A DNA stretch of 64,000 nucleotides, taken from positions 496,001 through 560,000 of the forward strand of contig NZ_JAERRB010000001.1 in assembly GCF_016735595.1 (NCBI RefSeq). Reading direction: 5' to 3'. The notes under the pieces were generated by a model that was given only the letters and a program-made list of their open reading frames with translations, did not search any database and had not been told where the DNA came from. This stretch comes from Chryseolinea lacunae (GTDB lineage Bacteria; Bacteroidota; Bacteroidia; Cytophagales; Cyclobacteriaceae). This document shows positions 41,775-51,099 of this stretch, piece after piece. Position 1 is the stretch's first letter. Each line of letters begins with the position of its first letter. The position numbers and the translations under genes are program-made.

Positions 41775-44213
41775 CTATTCACTGCGAAGTCCATCCACCG
41801 GGTTACTAACCGCGCCTCTGAGCGCCTGCGCACCAACCGTTGCCAGCGCAATCACTGCGGTGAAAAGACCTGCAAGGGCAAAAATCCACCAACTAATTTC
41901 GATATGGTAGGCAAATCCTTTCAGCCACTCGCTCACTGCATACCACGCCAACGGCACGGCTACTACAAAAGCGACAAGCAGCAAAAGAAGAAAGTCGCGT
42001 GAAATCAAGCCCACAATTGACGCGGAGGTAGAACCAAGAAGTTTGCGAATCCCGATCTCTTTTTTACGAACTTCCACATTGTACATGGCCAGTCCGAACA
42101 GTCCCAGGCAGCCGATGAGAATGGCCAGACCGGACGCGATGGTAAACAGAACGCTGGACTGTTGCTCGTCGCGATAGGCGGCTGCAAATTTTTCATTGAG
42201 GAAACTGAACTCAAAGGGACTGCCTGGAAAATTCCTCATGAACATATGCTCCAGCGCACGCAAATGATTGGCTATGTCCTTTCCCTGAACTTTTAACGTA
42301 TAGTAGCCACCACCGTGAGATGGCGTATACACTATGGGACTTATTGACTGTCGGACGGAAAGGTGATGGTAGTCTCGAATCACTCCCTGTATTTCGAACT
42401 CCCGCTCGCCCCATGAAATTTTTTGTCCCACCGCTGCCCGGGGAGAAGAAAACCCGAGTGTTTGGGAAGCACGTTCGTTGATGATAATTCGATCCATTTG
42501 GTTCCAGGATCGGTTACAGGTTTCGGTGGTAAAGTTTTCTCCGGCCAGAACCTCAATGCCGTAGGTGGCCAGGAACTTCTCGTCGATGCTTAGAATATCA
42601 TAGCTTGTCCTTTCATCCTCCGTGGACACGTTGACTCTTTTTATTTCAGCCGTGGAAAAATTAAATCCCTCGGTTGGGACATTTCCGGACCTGGAGAAAT
42701 CCCCGATGAAACTGGCCTGACGAACTTCGTTCTCAAAACTTTCGCTCCGTTCTGTAAAGGTTTCGTCTCTTTTCACTTCCGCGCCACGGACAACCACAAG
42801 CTGGTCGATGTTCATTCCCAGATCCTTGTTCTGCATATAAAGCCATTGCTGATAGAGCAGAATCGTTGTGGCGATGAGCATCATGGAAATACAGAACTGA
42901 AACACCACCAGGGTTTTCCGGACAAAGACACCTTTTGCAGATTTGGTGAAGGTCCCCTTCAGTACCTGTGCCGGGTTGAACGAAGACAAGGCAAATGCCG
43001 TGTAGGCACCCGATGCAAGTGTTCCCAGCGCAAGCATGACGCCAGCCGCAGGCCAGAAATACCCCGCCTGAAATATATTCAACGAGATGTCCTTCTGCAG
43101 TATTTGCCTATACGGCGGTTGTAAGGCCATCACTAACGCTATGGACAAAATGAAAGCCGACGCATTCAGCATCGCTGATTCTCCCAGAAACTGTTTGATG
43201 AGTTGACTCTTGCCGGCACCGACTACTTTGCGAATGCCAACCTCTTTTGCACGTTTAAGTGCACTGGCCGTGGAAAGGTTAACGTAATTAAACCACGCAA
43301 TAATCAAGATCAGAATGCCAATACCGGCCAGCATATACACATAGCGCATGCTTTCAAACGTCGGATAGGTCTCATGGAGGAATCTTCCCAGGTGAAGGCT
43401 TTCGAGGGGCTGTAACCTTACAACACTTTTCTGACCCGGATTAGCCTTACGCTCCAGTGAGGTAGCCTGAAAAGCGACGGAATTCTGATCGACACCTTCT
43501 TTTAGCATCACATAGGAATGCATCCATTGGCTCTGTGTTCCATCCAGGCTGGCCCAGCCTTCATTGCCATTCAGGTTTGCCGGATTGGCCAGGGTTTCCA
43601 GGGAGAAGACCATGTCATATTTCAAATCCGAATTCTCCGGCATGTCCTCATACACCGCCTCAACCGTATAGGAAGTCTGGCCGAACTGGTTGTTTAATAC
43701 CAGTGCCTTTCCCAGGGGAGACTTTCTTCCAAAATATTTCAGGGAAGCTGTCTGGGAAAGTGCCATCGTATTGGGCCTCTTCAATGCACTTCCATTGCCT
43801 GCCTGTATCGGAAATGTAAAAACCTGAAAAAAATTGCCATCAACATAGGCAAATTTGTTTTCGCGAAAAGACAAAGACTTCTCACCCATCTCATTGACCA
43901 GAATACCCGTGCCTAAGTTTTGCCCTTCCGCAACTCGGCAAACTCGATCAATTCCGCTGATTTGATTTTGAGCAAGCACGGGAAGAGCTGGTGCGTTATA
44001 GATCTCCAGGTCGCCATTGCCCTTTTCATGAAGCTGTCTGTGCAGAACGGACGCGTGGGTATGGAAGGAATTGTAACTGAACTGGAAAGAGACATACTGT
44101 GCGATCAGTATAAACGCAGTCATGCCCAGGCACAGTCCAATGACGTTGACGGAAGTGAACACAGGGTTTTTCTGAAGGTTCCGGAAAGCAATGAGTATAT
44201 AGCTTACGAGCAT
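41775..44213 (-). CDS. FtsX/MacB-type ABC transporter permease
   Basis: An 812-residue permease with two FtsX blocks. The N-terminus MLVSYILIAFRNLQKNPVFTSVNVIGLCLGMTAFILIAQYV is the usual MacB-type start, followed by a periplasmic MacB_PCD domain, three helices with KRAKEVGIRKVVGAGKSQLI, a second periplasmic domain and three more helices with VRKKEIGIRKLLGSTSASIVGLISRDFLLLL. Such Bacteroidota permeases work with a separate ATPase in drug or lipid/peptide extrusion, or in stress responses. No ATPase gene is adjacent. The gap upstream, 44214-44719, shows no gene or repeat that I can support. Confidence 0.9.
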   Translation of the reverse strand: MLVSYILIAFRNLQKNPVFTSVNVIGLCLGMTAFILIAQYVSFQFSYNSFHTHASVLHRQLHEKGNGDLEIYNAPALPVLAQNQISGIDRVCRVAEGQNLGTGILVNEMGEKSLSFRENKFAYVDGNFFQVFTFPIQAGNGSALKRPNTMALSQTASLKYFGRKSPLGKALVLNNQFGQTSYTVEAVYEDMPENSDLKYDMVFSLETLANPANLNGNEGWASLDGTQSQWMHSYVMLKEGVDQNSVAFQATSLERKANPGQKSVVRLQPLESLHLGRFLHETYPTFESMRYVYMLAGIGILILIIAWFNYVNLSTASALKRAKEVGIRKVVGAGKSQLIKQFLGESAMLNASAFILSIALVMALQPPYRQILQKDISLNIFQAGYFWPAAGVMLALGTLASGAYTAFALSSFNPAQVLKGTFTKSAKGVFVRKTLVVFQFCISMMLIATTILLYQQWLYMQNKDLGMNIDQLVVVRGAEVKRDETFTERSESFENEVRQASFIGDFSRSGNVPTEGFNFSTAEIKRVNVSTEDERTSYDILSIDEKFLATYGIEVLAGENFTTETCNRSWNQMDRIIINERASQTLGFSSPRAAVGQKISWGEREFEIQGVIRDYHHLSVRQSISPIVYTPSHGGGYYTLKVQGKDIANHLRALEHMFMRNFPGSPFEFSFLNEKFAAAYRDEQQSSVLFTIASGLAILIGCLGLFGLAMYNVEVRKKEIGIRKLLGSTSASIVGLISRDFLLLLLVAFVVAVPLAWYAVSEWLKGFAYHIEISWWIFALAGLFTAVIALATVGAQALRGAVSNPVDGLRSE

Positions 44214-44719
44214 GAGGTAAAGCGTTTAACAGTGCTGCGTAGACAACATTCGTGCCTTTAAAAAACACGCATTACCAGACAATTTTACATAGGGCCACGG
44301 GCCAAGCGACCGGTAATGACATGGAACTGTCCAAGAGCGATCAAAGAAACATTTAATCCGAACCATCCTCAAGCACAGTGTGGAGAAAAACAAGTCATCT
44401 GCTGCAACCCTCGATGACAATGCGCGCGAAGAAGTCTTTCTGTATCTTTTGTTTAACATAAAAAGCTCTTCATCGGCCCATCCATAGGACAACATTAAAC
44501 AAAATCACTTTACCAGCACGCTGTTTCTGGCGATAGCACCGAAGACTAAACTTCTGCTCAACGCTCACGTTAGACCGTTGCGTCTGGTCATGGCCACACG
44601 CCGAACATCTGGTGCCGATCGATGCCGGCCGGTGCCGGCAGTATCAACAGTTTCAACCATACGTTTCAAAACAAAATTGACTCATTAAAGAGCGCCGGCC
44701 GATTTCATTCAAAAAGCGG

Positions 44720-45136
44720 TTACCCGATTATTCGGCTGTCCCTGGCTACGAACCTTGAAAACCCCAGCAAGGCACCGGCTACCATGACGTTACGAAAAAC
44801 ATTAACCATTTCAAGTTCCTGCTCTCTGGCCAGGTCCGCCGTCATGGTTTCCACACCCAACTCGTGGCCCATAGCCCGCGGGATATGAACAAGCAAGGCC
44901 ATGAAGACCACGTATAATGCCATTAAGGCGTAGCTGAGCTTGTCGTATTTTCCAATCACAGCACTGATGATAAACAATACGATACACACCATCGTAAAGT
45001 AGTTCCAGAACAACGGAAAGGGAATGTAGTCTGGAACGAAGGCAGCACCCACTTCGGGCTTGCCCAGGTGCAAGCCCACGTACATGAGAAACGAAAGCGG
45101 GAAAAGGTATCGTCCTATCGCCAAGATCTTGTTCAT
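44720..45136 (-). CDS. DoxX-like four-helix membrane protein
   Basis: A 138-residue membrane protein with about four helices (ILAIGRYLFPLSFLMYVGLHL, FWNYFTMVCIVLFIISAVIG, LSYALMALYVVFMALLVHI, NVMVAGALLGFSRFV). The start (LAIGRYLFPLSFLMYGLxHL) resembles DoxX-family proteins. Function unknown, possibly redox-associated. It starts 5 bases after the YCII gene stop, so both are in one operon, divergent neither from nor overlapping the Crp gene further upstream. Confidence 0.7.
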   Translation of the reverse strand: MNKILAIGRYLFPLSFLMYVGLHLGKPEVGAAFVPDYIPFPLFWNYFTMVCIVLFIISAVIGKYDKLSYALMALYVVFMALLVHIPRAMGHELGVETMTADLAREQELEMVNVFRNVMVAGALLGFSRFVARDSRIIG

Positions 45137-45141
45137 AGGAC

Positions 45142-45489
45142 TTACATTTCAAAAGGTGAAACTTCCCGGACCTCTGTAAATCCTGCGGGACTCTGCAGAA
45201 TGGGACAGTTCTTTGCCCAGGCCTGCACTTCTTCTACATCGTTGGCTTTGCAAATCATGTAGCCCGTGACCATTTGTTTTTCCTTAATGGCAGGCTCATT
45301 GGACACCCCGGCATTACCCACGGTGACACCCTCCCACTGAATGGGCTTTGTGGAAATAAGTTTTCCCTGCATGGCGATATTACCAATCCAATTTTGCCAC
45401 GCGGCCATAGCGGTTTTCATTTTTTCGGGATCAAGCTGGTACTTCCCCTCGCCTGACTCATTCCAGAACAGCAACAGATACTCTTTCAT
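45142..45489 (-). CDS. YCII-related domain protein
   Basis: A 115-residue protein with the YCII/DGPF fold: MKEYLLLFWNESGEGKYQL at the start, WQNWIGNIAMQGKLISTKPIQWEG, and VTGYMICKANDVEEVQAWAKNCP. These small cytoplasmic proteins of the dimeric alpha/beta-barrel type have unclear function and often sit with sigma factors or DoxX-like proteins. Co-transcribed with the DoxX-like gene; 76 bases downstream of a Crp-family gene that may control both. Confidence 0.8.
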   Translation of the reverse strand: MKEYLLLFWNESGEGKYQLDPEKMKTAMAAWQNWIGNIAMQGKLISTKPIQWEGVTVGNAGVSNEPAIKEKQMVTGYMICKANDVEEVQAWAKNCPILQSPAGFTEVREVSPFEM

Positions 45490-45565
45490 AATTTTGATGT
45501 TTAGTAGTTAACTGAATCAAAATTGGGCAAGAGTCGGGAGACAGTCCTTGACAAATGTCAAGACT

Positions 45566-46135
45566 TTATAGTTTGGACTTCAGGCGGGTCATGGTTTCGG
45601 GGCTGATGCCCAGATAGGACGCAATCAGTTTACTGGACAACCTTGTCATTATTTTTGGCTTATTTTCCATGAGCCACCTGATGCGTTCCAACGCGTTCAT
45701 GGCCGTTAATGCATTGACCCTGTAAACGGTGTTGTTGTAGGAGACTTCCAGAATTTCTTTGTAGATCGCTGCAAACTGTGGAGCCTGCTGTGAAAGCAAT
45801 TGAAAGCTATCATAATGGATCCGAAGCAAGCGGCAAGCCTCCACACACTTGATGGACTCATTGGCAGGCAGCTGATTCTGAAATCCGAAAATATCCGTCA
45901 CCCATTGGTCTTCCACATAAAATTCGCGTGTCGATTCCTGGCCCTGTCTGTCGATAATATAAACCTGAATGCAACCCGCTGCAATATAATATACGTGCTT
46001 GCAAACGTCCCCTTGCACGAGCAAATGTTGTCCACGCTCGCCACTGAACTCTTCAAAATGATCCAATACATGCTCCAGGTTATCGGGCTTTTTTCCTACT
46101 CGATTGATGATATGTTGCCGGAGATTGTCGATCAT
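45566..46135 (-). CDS. Crp/Fnr-family regulator
   Basis: A 189-residue regulator with the cNMP-binding barrel (FSGERGQHLLVQGDVCKHVYYIAAGCIQVYII, FYVEDQWVTDIFGF) and C-terminal helix-turn-helix (SSKLIASYLGISPETMTRLKSKL). It begins a minus-strand unit with the YCII and DoxX-like genes and is divergent from an SDR gene across 341 bases. An 8-bp inverted repeat 44 bases upstream of its ATG is a candidate operator. Confidence 0.88.
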   Translation of the reverse strand: MIDNLRQHIINRVGKKPDNLEHVLDHFEEFSGERGQHLLVQGDVCKHVYYIAAGCIQVYIIDRQGQESTREFYVEDQWVTDIFGFQNQLPANESIKCVEACRLLRIHYDSFQLLSQQAPQFAAIYKEILEVSYNNTVYRVNALTAMNALERIRWLMENKPKIMTRLSSKLIASYLGISPETMTRLKSKL

Positions 46136-46178
46136 AGAAGTGGGACTTGATTCATCGTGGTTTCGTTTTTTAACAACG

Positions 46179-46210
46179 GATGTTAAAATTTGTTACATGA
46201 TCTTAACATC
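46179..46210. promoter_or_regulatory. Inverted repeat GATGTTAA-N16-TTAACATC upstream of the Crp gene
   Basis: Perfect 8-bp arms at 46179-46186 and 46203-46210 in the intergenic region between the Crp-family gene and the SDR gene. Spacing is wide for a Crp-type site, so this is only a candidate operator. Nothing else is visible in 46136-46476. Confidence 0.35.
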
Positions 46211-46476
46211 ATCAATGAAAACATATTTCTATGCTTACTGCTCCTGACCATAAAGTCGCGATAGCGCCAAATACGGCAGCACAATTAGAACCACAGAGGT
46301 CGAAATCTTAAAGAAGCATTCACCTAATCGCGTTCATGAAAGCTCGCATTCAGATTGACTTCTGTTTCGTTCCGTTAAGCGTCCTTGCTTGGCATGCATT
46401 CTAAAACAGCAATGTTGAAGAAAGGTTTCCGAACACTTACCACGTCTTCGCGTTATAGTGTGGTCAAAACGCAATC

Positions 46477-47169
46477 ATGGAACAAAAGACTTTTCTCTTC
46501 GCCGGAGCCTGCAGTGCAATCGCCACTCAAACAGCAACCATTCTTCAACGGGACGGCCACACCGTTATTGGACTTAGCACAAAACCGGATAATGGATTGT
46601 ACTCAAGTTTTCACACCGTCACACACTATGACAGGGATAATTTCCCACTCCTGGAGGGTCCCCTAAACGGACTGGTATATTTTCCCGGGACCATAAACCT
46701 GAAATCATTTTCCCGCCTCAGTCCGGGCGACTTTCTACAGGATTTTCAAGTGAATGCCTTAGGGGCTGCCCTGTTCACACAACATTATCTGTCGAATCTG
46801 AAACGCACGGATGACCCGTCAATCGTTTTCGTCAGCTCGGTGGCCGCGTCAGTCGGATTGCCCTTCCACGCTTCCATCGCCATGGCAAAGGCTGCCGTTG
46901 AAGGACTGACCAAAGCGTTGGCCGCAGAACTGGCCCCTGCCGTTCGCGTGAACTGTGTCGCGCCCTCCATGGTCAACACGCCACTGGCAGCAAAATTTCT
47001 CGACTCCCTGGAAAAACGGGAACAGGTAGCAAAAAGAAATCCATTACGAAAAATAGGACAACCCGAGGACGTTGCCACGGTTATTAAATTTCTTTTGCAA
47101 GACGAGTCGAGTTGGATGACCGGCCAAATTGTGGGCGTTGATGGCGGAATGAATTTTATCAGAAACTGA
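46477..47169 (+). CDS. SDR-family oxidoreductase with altered active site
   Basis: A 230-residue classical SDR-like protein: MEQKTFLFAGACSAIATQTA (modified glycine motif), NALGAALFTQHYL, SIVFVSSVAASVGLPFHASIAMAKAAVEGLTKALAAELAP, RVNCVAPSMVNTPLA and MTGQIVGVDGG. The active-site Tyr of YxxxK is Ile134 (IAMAK) while Ser121 and Lys138 remain, so normal SDR chemistry is unlikely. I recall the same change in a subgroup of SDR proteins. Convergent with the DUF2867-type gene, 22 bases apart. Confidence 0.82.
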   Translation: MEQKTFLFAGACSAIATQTATILQRDGHTVIGLSTKPDNGLYSSFHTVTHYDRDNFPLLEGPLNGLVYFPGTINLKSFSRLSPGDFLQDFQVNALGAALFTQHYLSNLKRTDDPSIVFVSSVAASVGLPFHASIAMAKAAVEGLTKALAAELAPAVRVNCVAPSMVNTPLAAKFLDSLEKREQVAKRNPLRKIGQPEDVATVIKFLLQDESSWMTGQIVGVDGGMNFIRN

Positions 47170-47191
47170 TTTTAGAAAGCGAACGTGCGTA

Positions 47192-48637
47192 TCACTTAGA
47201 AGTCAACGCCTTCGCTAACCGTGGAAAAATAAGTCCGTGGAATGGCCATACGCTGTACCAATAAATCCGACCCCAAAGCCCCAGGGGCCGGAAGGTGGCT
47301 GTTTGAATAAGTCTATTTACGTCATTGTCTTTTTTGATGGTGAACTCGAGCCAGGCTTCACCCGGAAGTTTCATTTCGGCATACAAAATCAATCTCCCGC
47401 TCGATCGATCGGCAAGCAGCACTCTCCAAAAATCGAGGGCGTCTCCGGTCTTTAGATCAAATTCACTTCTTCGTCCTCTCCGCAGTCCGACGCCTCCCAC
47501 CACGGTATCGGCGAAGCCGCGGATTTTCCATAGCCAGTTCCCAAAATACCAGCCGCGTTGTCCGCCGATGGACCAGAGATTGGAAATGACTTCCTCGGCC
47601 GGCCGCGTAAATTTCACTTCACGCCTGTCGGTAAGTACACCATGAGAAGGAACTTCCATATTGTCCATGATGTCGCGCTCACCGGTGTCCAGATAAAGCG
47701 AGTCTTTCCAACTGGATATGATATTTTTATGGCTGATCTTATCGAAAGCCAATTGCAAGGCTTCGGTATAATTGAACAAGGTGGTGTTCACCAGCATGCG
47801 GATGCGCGTGTCCTCGCAGATCACTTCATTTTTCATGCTATCCACCAGCGTCTTTGCCAGGGAATACGATGTCGAGGTTACAAATACCAGCCACAGCGAT
47901 GAGAGCCGTGGCGTAAGCACAGGGATGGTGATGATAAGCCGTCTGAGCTTCCGGACACGGGCATAGGTGTAGAGCATTTGGCGGTAGGTGAGTATTTCTG
48001 TGCCCCCAATGTCGAAGGTCTCTCCCATGGCTTCATCCTTTAGCATCACGCCCACCAGATATTCCAGAACGTTTCGTATAGCGATTGGCTGACAGCGCGT
48101 TTTCAGCCAGCGCGGTGCCACCATCACCGGCAGTTTCTCTACCAGATCGCGGATGATTTCGAACGATGCGCTGCCCGACCCGATAATGATGGCGGCGCGG
48201 AGCACGGTGAGGGAAACTCCCGATTGGCGAAGAATACTTTCCACGCTCTTGCGTGATGACAGATGTTCCGATAGCGCGGTGCCGTTGCTAATTCCCGAGA
48301 GGTAAATAATTTGCCGAGCCCTTGTGTTGCTCAAACGACGTGCAAAGTTGGTGGCCGACAGCGTCTCTGCCTGTTGAAAATCTGAAACGCTGGAACTCAT
48401 GGAATGAACCAGGTAGAAGGCTACATCAATGTCAGGCGGAATTGCAGCCAGGGCGTCACCGTCGCGCAAGTCGCATTCAATAACCTCGATGTTTTGAAAC
48501 GTACCCTCCGGAAAAGCTTCCCAATCAAATTTCCGCCGATGACGAATCAGACAAATCACAAAATGCCCCAGGTCTAACAACACGGGAAGCAAGCGCCTGC
48601 CGATGTATCCCGTGGAACCGGTAAGTAGTATTCTCAT
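47192..48637 (-). CDS. NAD(P)-binding SDR protein with C-terminal DUF2867 domain
   Basis: About 481 residues from ATG 48637 (MRILLTGSTGYIGRRLLPVLLDLGH). The N-terminal half is an atypical SDR (IEVIECDLRDG, YLVHSMSS, QIIYLSGISN) and the C-terminal about 150 residues match DUF2867 (TDRREVKFTRPAEEVISNLWSIGGQRGWYFGNWLWKIRGFADTVVGGVGLRRGRR, WRVLLAD). This two-domain form is found near photolyase genes in Bacteroidota, as here. Role unknown, possibly in light or oxidative-stress response. The frame opens at 48664; ATG 48637 begins the nucleotide-binding strand. Confidence 0.85.
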   Translation of the reverse strand: MRILLTGSTGYIGRRLLPVLLDLGHFVICLIRHRRKFDWEAFPEGTFQNIEVIECDLRDGDALAAIPPDIDVAFYLVHSMSSSVSDFQQAETLSATNFARRLSNTRARQIIYLSGISNGTALSEHLSSRKSVESILRQSGVSLTVLRAAIIIGSGSASFEIIRDLVEKLPVMVAPRWLKTRCQPIAIRNVLEYLVGVMLKDEAMGETFDIGGTEILTYRQMLYTYARVRKLRRLIITIPVLTPRLSSLWLVFVTSTSYSLAKTLVDSMKNEVICEDTRIRMLVNTTLFNYTEALQLAFDKISHKNIISSWKDSLYLDTGERDIMDNMEVPSHGVLTDRREVKFTRPAEEVISNLWSIGGQRGWYFGNWLWKIRGFADTVVGGVGLRRGRRSEFDLKTGDALDFWRVLLADRSSGRLILYAEMKLPGEAWLEFTIKKDNDVNRLIQTATFRPLGLWGRIYWYSVWPFHGLIFPRLAKALTSK

Positions 48638-48840
48638 AGGCCGCTGCCGCATGTTGAATTGCACGGCTCAAACGCGTTTTGAAATCGCCCCCGATAACGA
48701 TCAAAAACAGTTGATATGCACTGAACGCGGTCAGCGGTTTAACAACGACGCATGCATATTGTTCCGGCGCGAACGCGTTGATAACATTACGCACACTCCT
48801 TTGTTACGTCTTAAAAAGCACACACACCGGAGCTTGACGT

Positions 48841-49974
48841 ATGTCCACTAAATTTCCCACCGCCTACGGATCAATCATGGAAAGGATCGATGAGATCGAC
48901 CCAATCCAATATGGAAAAACACGAAACTATACCCATGGCGCCGTAACGTATTTATCGCCCTATATTTCCCGCGGTGTCATCAGCGTGCGGCAAGTCCAAG
49001 AGGCTATTCTGGCAAAAGGATTTCTTCCCGGAGAAATCGAAAAGTTTTTGCAGGAGTTGGCCTGGCGCGAATATTTTCAACGCGTTTGGCAGTCGAAAGG
49101 CGCCGCTATATTCGAAGATGTGAAGCAGCCTCAGACTAATGTAGTGCATCGCCAAATGATCGACGCCATTGCAAACGCAACGACCGGCATCGACGCCATC
49201 GACAATTCTATCCAAGAATTTTACAAGACGGGCTATCTTCACAACCACGTGCGTATGTATATCGCGAGCATCGCTTGCAATATCGGCCAGGCTCATTGGC
49301 TGATGCCATCGCGCTGGATGTATGCACACCTGCTGGATGGAGATTTGGCCAGTAATATGCTCAGCTGGCAATGGGTCGCTGGTGCGTTTGCCAACAAAAA
49401 ATATTACTGCAACCAGGAAAACATAAATCGGTATACAAACCACTATCAGCAAAACACTTTTCTGGATAGAGCCACAGAAACATTAGCGTTCGGATTTTCT
49501 CCTCCGGAATTAAAATCCATCTTCCGTTGGGAACTAGGCACACGACTTCCTTCCATACCCAAACCTCGCATTGATGTTTCAAAACCAACCTTACTTTACA
49601 ATTCCTATAATCTCGATCCGCTATGGCGAAAATCGGAAGATGTCAATCGGATTTTGTTATTGGAGCCGTCACACTTTCAGAAATATCCAGTGAGTGAAAA
49701 GGTCGTTGACTTTATTCTATCACTCTCAAAAAACATCAAGGGCCTCCAATGGATGATCGGTGAAATTGCCGACCTGCAGGCTTTCTATCAGGATTCCATC
49801 GCGCGAGAAAGCGTATTCGTATCGAAAGAACATCCAGCCTTTACTCATTATCCGGGAGTTAAGGACAACCGTGAATGGCTCTATCCTCAGGTGACGGGCT
49901 ATTATCCTTCGTTTTCTTCATTCTGGAAGCTGTGCAATTCAAAGGCAAAGAATTGGCCAGACGACTTGTCCTAA
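48841..49974 (+). CDS. Photolyase/cryptochrome-like FAD-binding protein with C-terminal alpha/beta domain
   Basis: A 377-residue protein. Residues 1 to about 210 form the FAD-binding helical domain of DNA photolyases: RNYTHGAVTYLSPYISRGVIS, ELAWREYFQRVW, TTGIDAIDNSIQEFYKTGYLHNHVRMYIAS, LDGDLASNMLSWQWVAG. No N-terminal antenna domain precedes it. The C-terminal part (RILLLEPSHFQKYPVSEKVVDFILSLSKNI .. VTGYYPSFSSFWK) looks like a separate alpha/beta domain following rather than preceding the FAD domain. I recall similar proteins in Flavobacteria. Divergent from the SDR/DUF2867 gene; probably light-related DNA repair or sensing. Confidence 0.8.
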   Translation: MSTKFPTAYGSIMERIDEIDPIQYGKTRNYTHGAVTYLSPYISRGVISVRQVQEAILAKGFLPGEIEKFLQELAWREYFQRVWQSKGAAIFEDVKQPQTNVVHRQMIDAIANATTGIDAIDNSIQEFYKTGYLHNHVRMYIASIACNIGQAHWLMPSRWMYAHLLDGDLASNMLSWQWVAGAFANKKYYCNQENINRYTNHYQQNTFLDRATETLAFGFSPPELKSIFRWELGTRLPSIPKPRIDVSKPTLLYNSYNLDPLWRKSEDVNRILLLEPSHFQKYPVSEKVVDFILSLSKNIKGLQWMIGEIADLQAFYQDSIARESVFVSKEHPAFTHYPGVKDNREWLYPQVTGYYPSFSSFWKLCNSKAKNWPDDLS

Positions 49975-50194
49975 TTCGGTGTTGGAGGCCATTGTAAAAC
50001 GGTTAATACTGTTCATACCAATCGAATTTGTTCTGAACAATATTGTCCCGTTCTTTTTTCACGGATGCGAGAAAGGCTTCCGCCACGGGGGAGTGTCGTT
50101 TACGACGCCCGGCTGCTTTTGGCAAAGTCAACCCGCGAATACCATTATCCCGTTCGCGATTGGCATTTCAATGGGTGTTCAGGCAACCTTATGC

Positions 50195-50749
50195 CTACTT
50201 CACCGGTTTCTTATTAGCCTCACGGTGCTCCTTGTAAAAGCTATTCTTTATGGAATCCATATCGCGCATCATGTTCCTGAAATAAGGATCGTTTAGCTCA
50301 TAGCGCCGCATAAAGAAATCATCATGAAAGAAATCGGGATAGCGCGTAGAATCGGTAAAGAACAAAGGATCAAACTGATTCCGGAAGAAAGAAGAATGGT
50401 CTGCTCTGAAGTAGCGATCGAAGCTTCCCATCAGGCTATCCATTCGGGCTGTATCCCCGCTTATGTTTGAGTAATACGATGTGTAGGTTGAATCGAACCC
50501 AATCATGTTTCCCTTCTCATCATAGCGCCTATTGACCTTAATGTCAACCTTTGGTTTGGCGAGACTATCGGCAGGATGCTTTTTCAACTCAGCAGCCTGC
50601 CTGCTATCATTACCGTTACAAGAAGAGAGCAGGAGTGTTACGATCGCGATGGCGAGACCGAGTGTTCCTGAATGGACACTCCTTGCGTTAATTTGATGGG
50701 CGGCCTCCAGCCTGGCAGAAACCGCGCCCCCTTTCAAAATTGATTTCAT
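50195..50749 (-). CDS. Putative lipoprotein of unknown function
   Basis: About 184 residues. A lipobox (LLLSSCNGND) follows a hydrophobic stretch LGLAIAIVTLLL that begins some 30 residues after the ATG at 50749, so a later non-ATG start giving a normal signal peptide is possible. The mature part is Asp/Phe/Arg-rich (SSFFRNQFDPLFF, FHDDFFMRRYELNDPYFRNMM). No family recognised. It lies divergent from the Hsp20 genes. The preceding gap 49975-50194 holds no supported gene. Confidence 0.5.
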   Translation of the reverse strand: MKSILKGGAVSARLEAAHQINARSVHSGTLGLAIAIVTLLLSSCNGNDSRQAAELKKHPADSLAKPKVDIKVNRRYDEKGNMIGFDSTYTSYYSNISGDTARMDSLMGSFDRYFRADHSSFFRNQFDPLFFTDSTRYPDFFHDDFFMRRYELNDPYFRNMMRDMDSIKNSFYKEHREANKKPVK

Positions 50750-51083
50750 AGCCTTTAGAATTTTCAACTGCAAAAATGCCCCAACAACTTTTATGCAAAT
50801 TCCTTACGCTGCACTCCGGCAACTCACACGCTAGTCATGTCCGCTTTACCGGTGGCGATTATGTCTTTTTGACACGAACGGAGAATTAAAAAATGTCAGT
50901 TTTTTTATGACTGTGCGGCGTCAATCGGGACTAAGTCAGGGGAAAATTCTGAATTTTTGACAGTTTTTTCTGCCGATTTTCAGCGGCGAAACGGAGAGGC
51001 ATATATTTTGAAAAACGAAAAACCGAATCGCGATTCTCATACAAACAACACAAATCTTAACGTAACATGTTTAACTAAATCTG

Positions 51084-51090
51084 AAAGGAG
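51084..51090 (+). promoter_or_regulatory. Strong Shine-Dalgarno site of the first Hsp20 gene
   Basis: AAAGGAG ends 9 bases before the ATG at 51100. Most genes here lack such a site, as is usual in Bacteroidota, so efficient translation of this chaperone is suggested. The gap 50774-51099 is otherwise AT-rich promoter-like sequence without a gene. Confidence 0.6.
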
Positions 51091-51099
51091 AACCAAGTT

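Noticed and set aside
44214-44719. Search for a gene in the 506-bp gap upstream of the FtsX-type permease
   Set aside because: Frames there are short, lack domains and have no start context; no repeat or hairpin was convincing.
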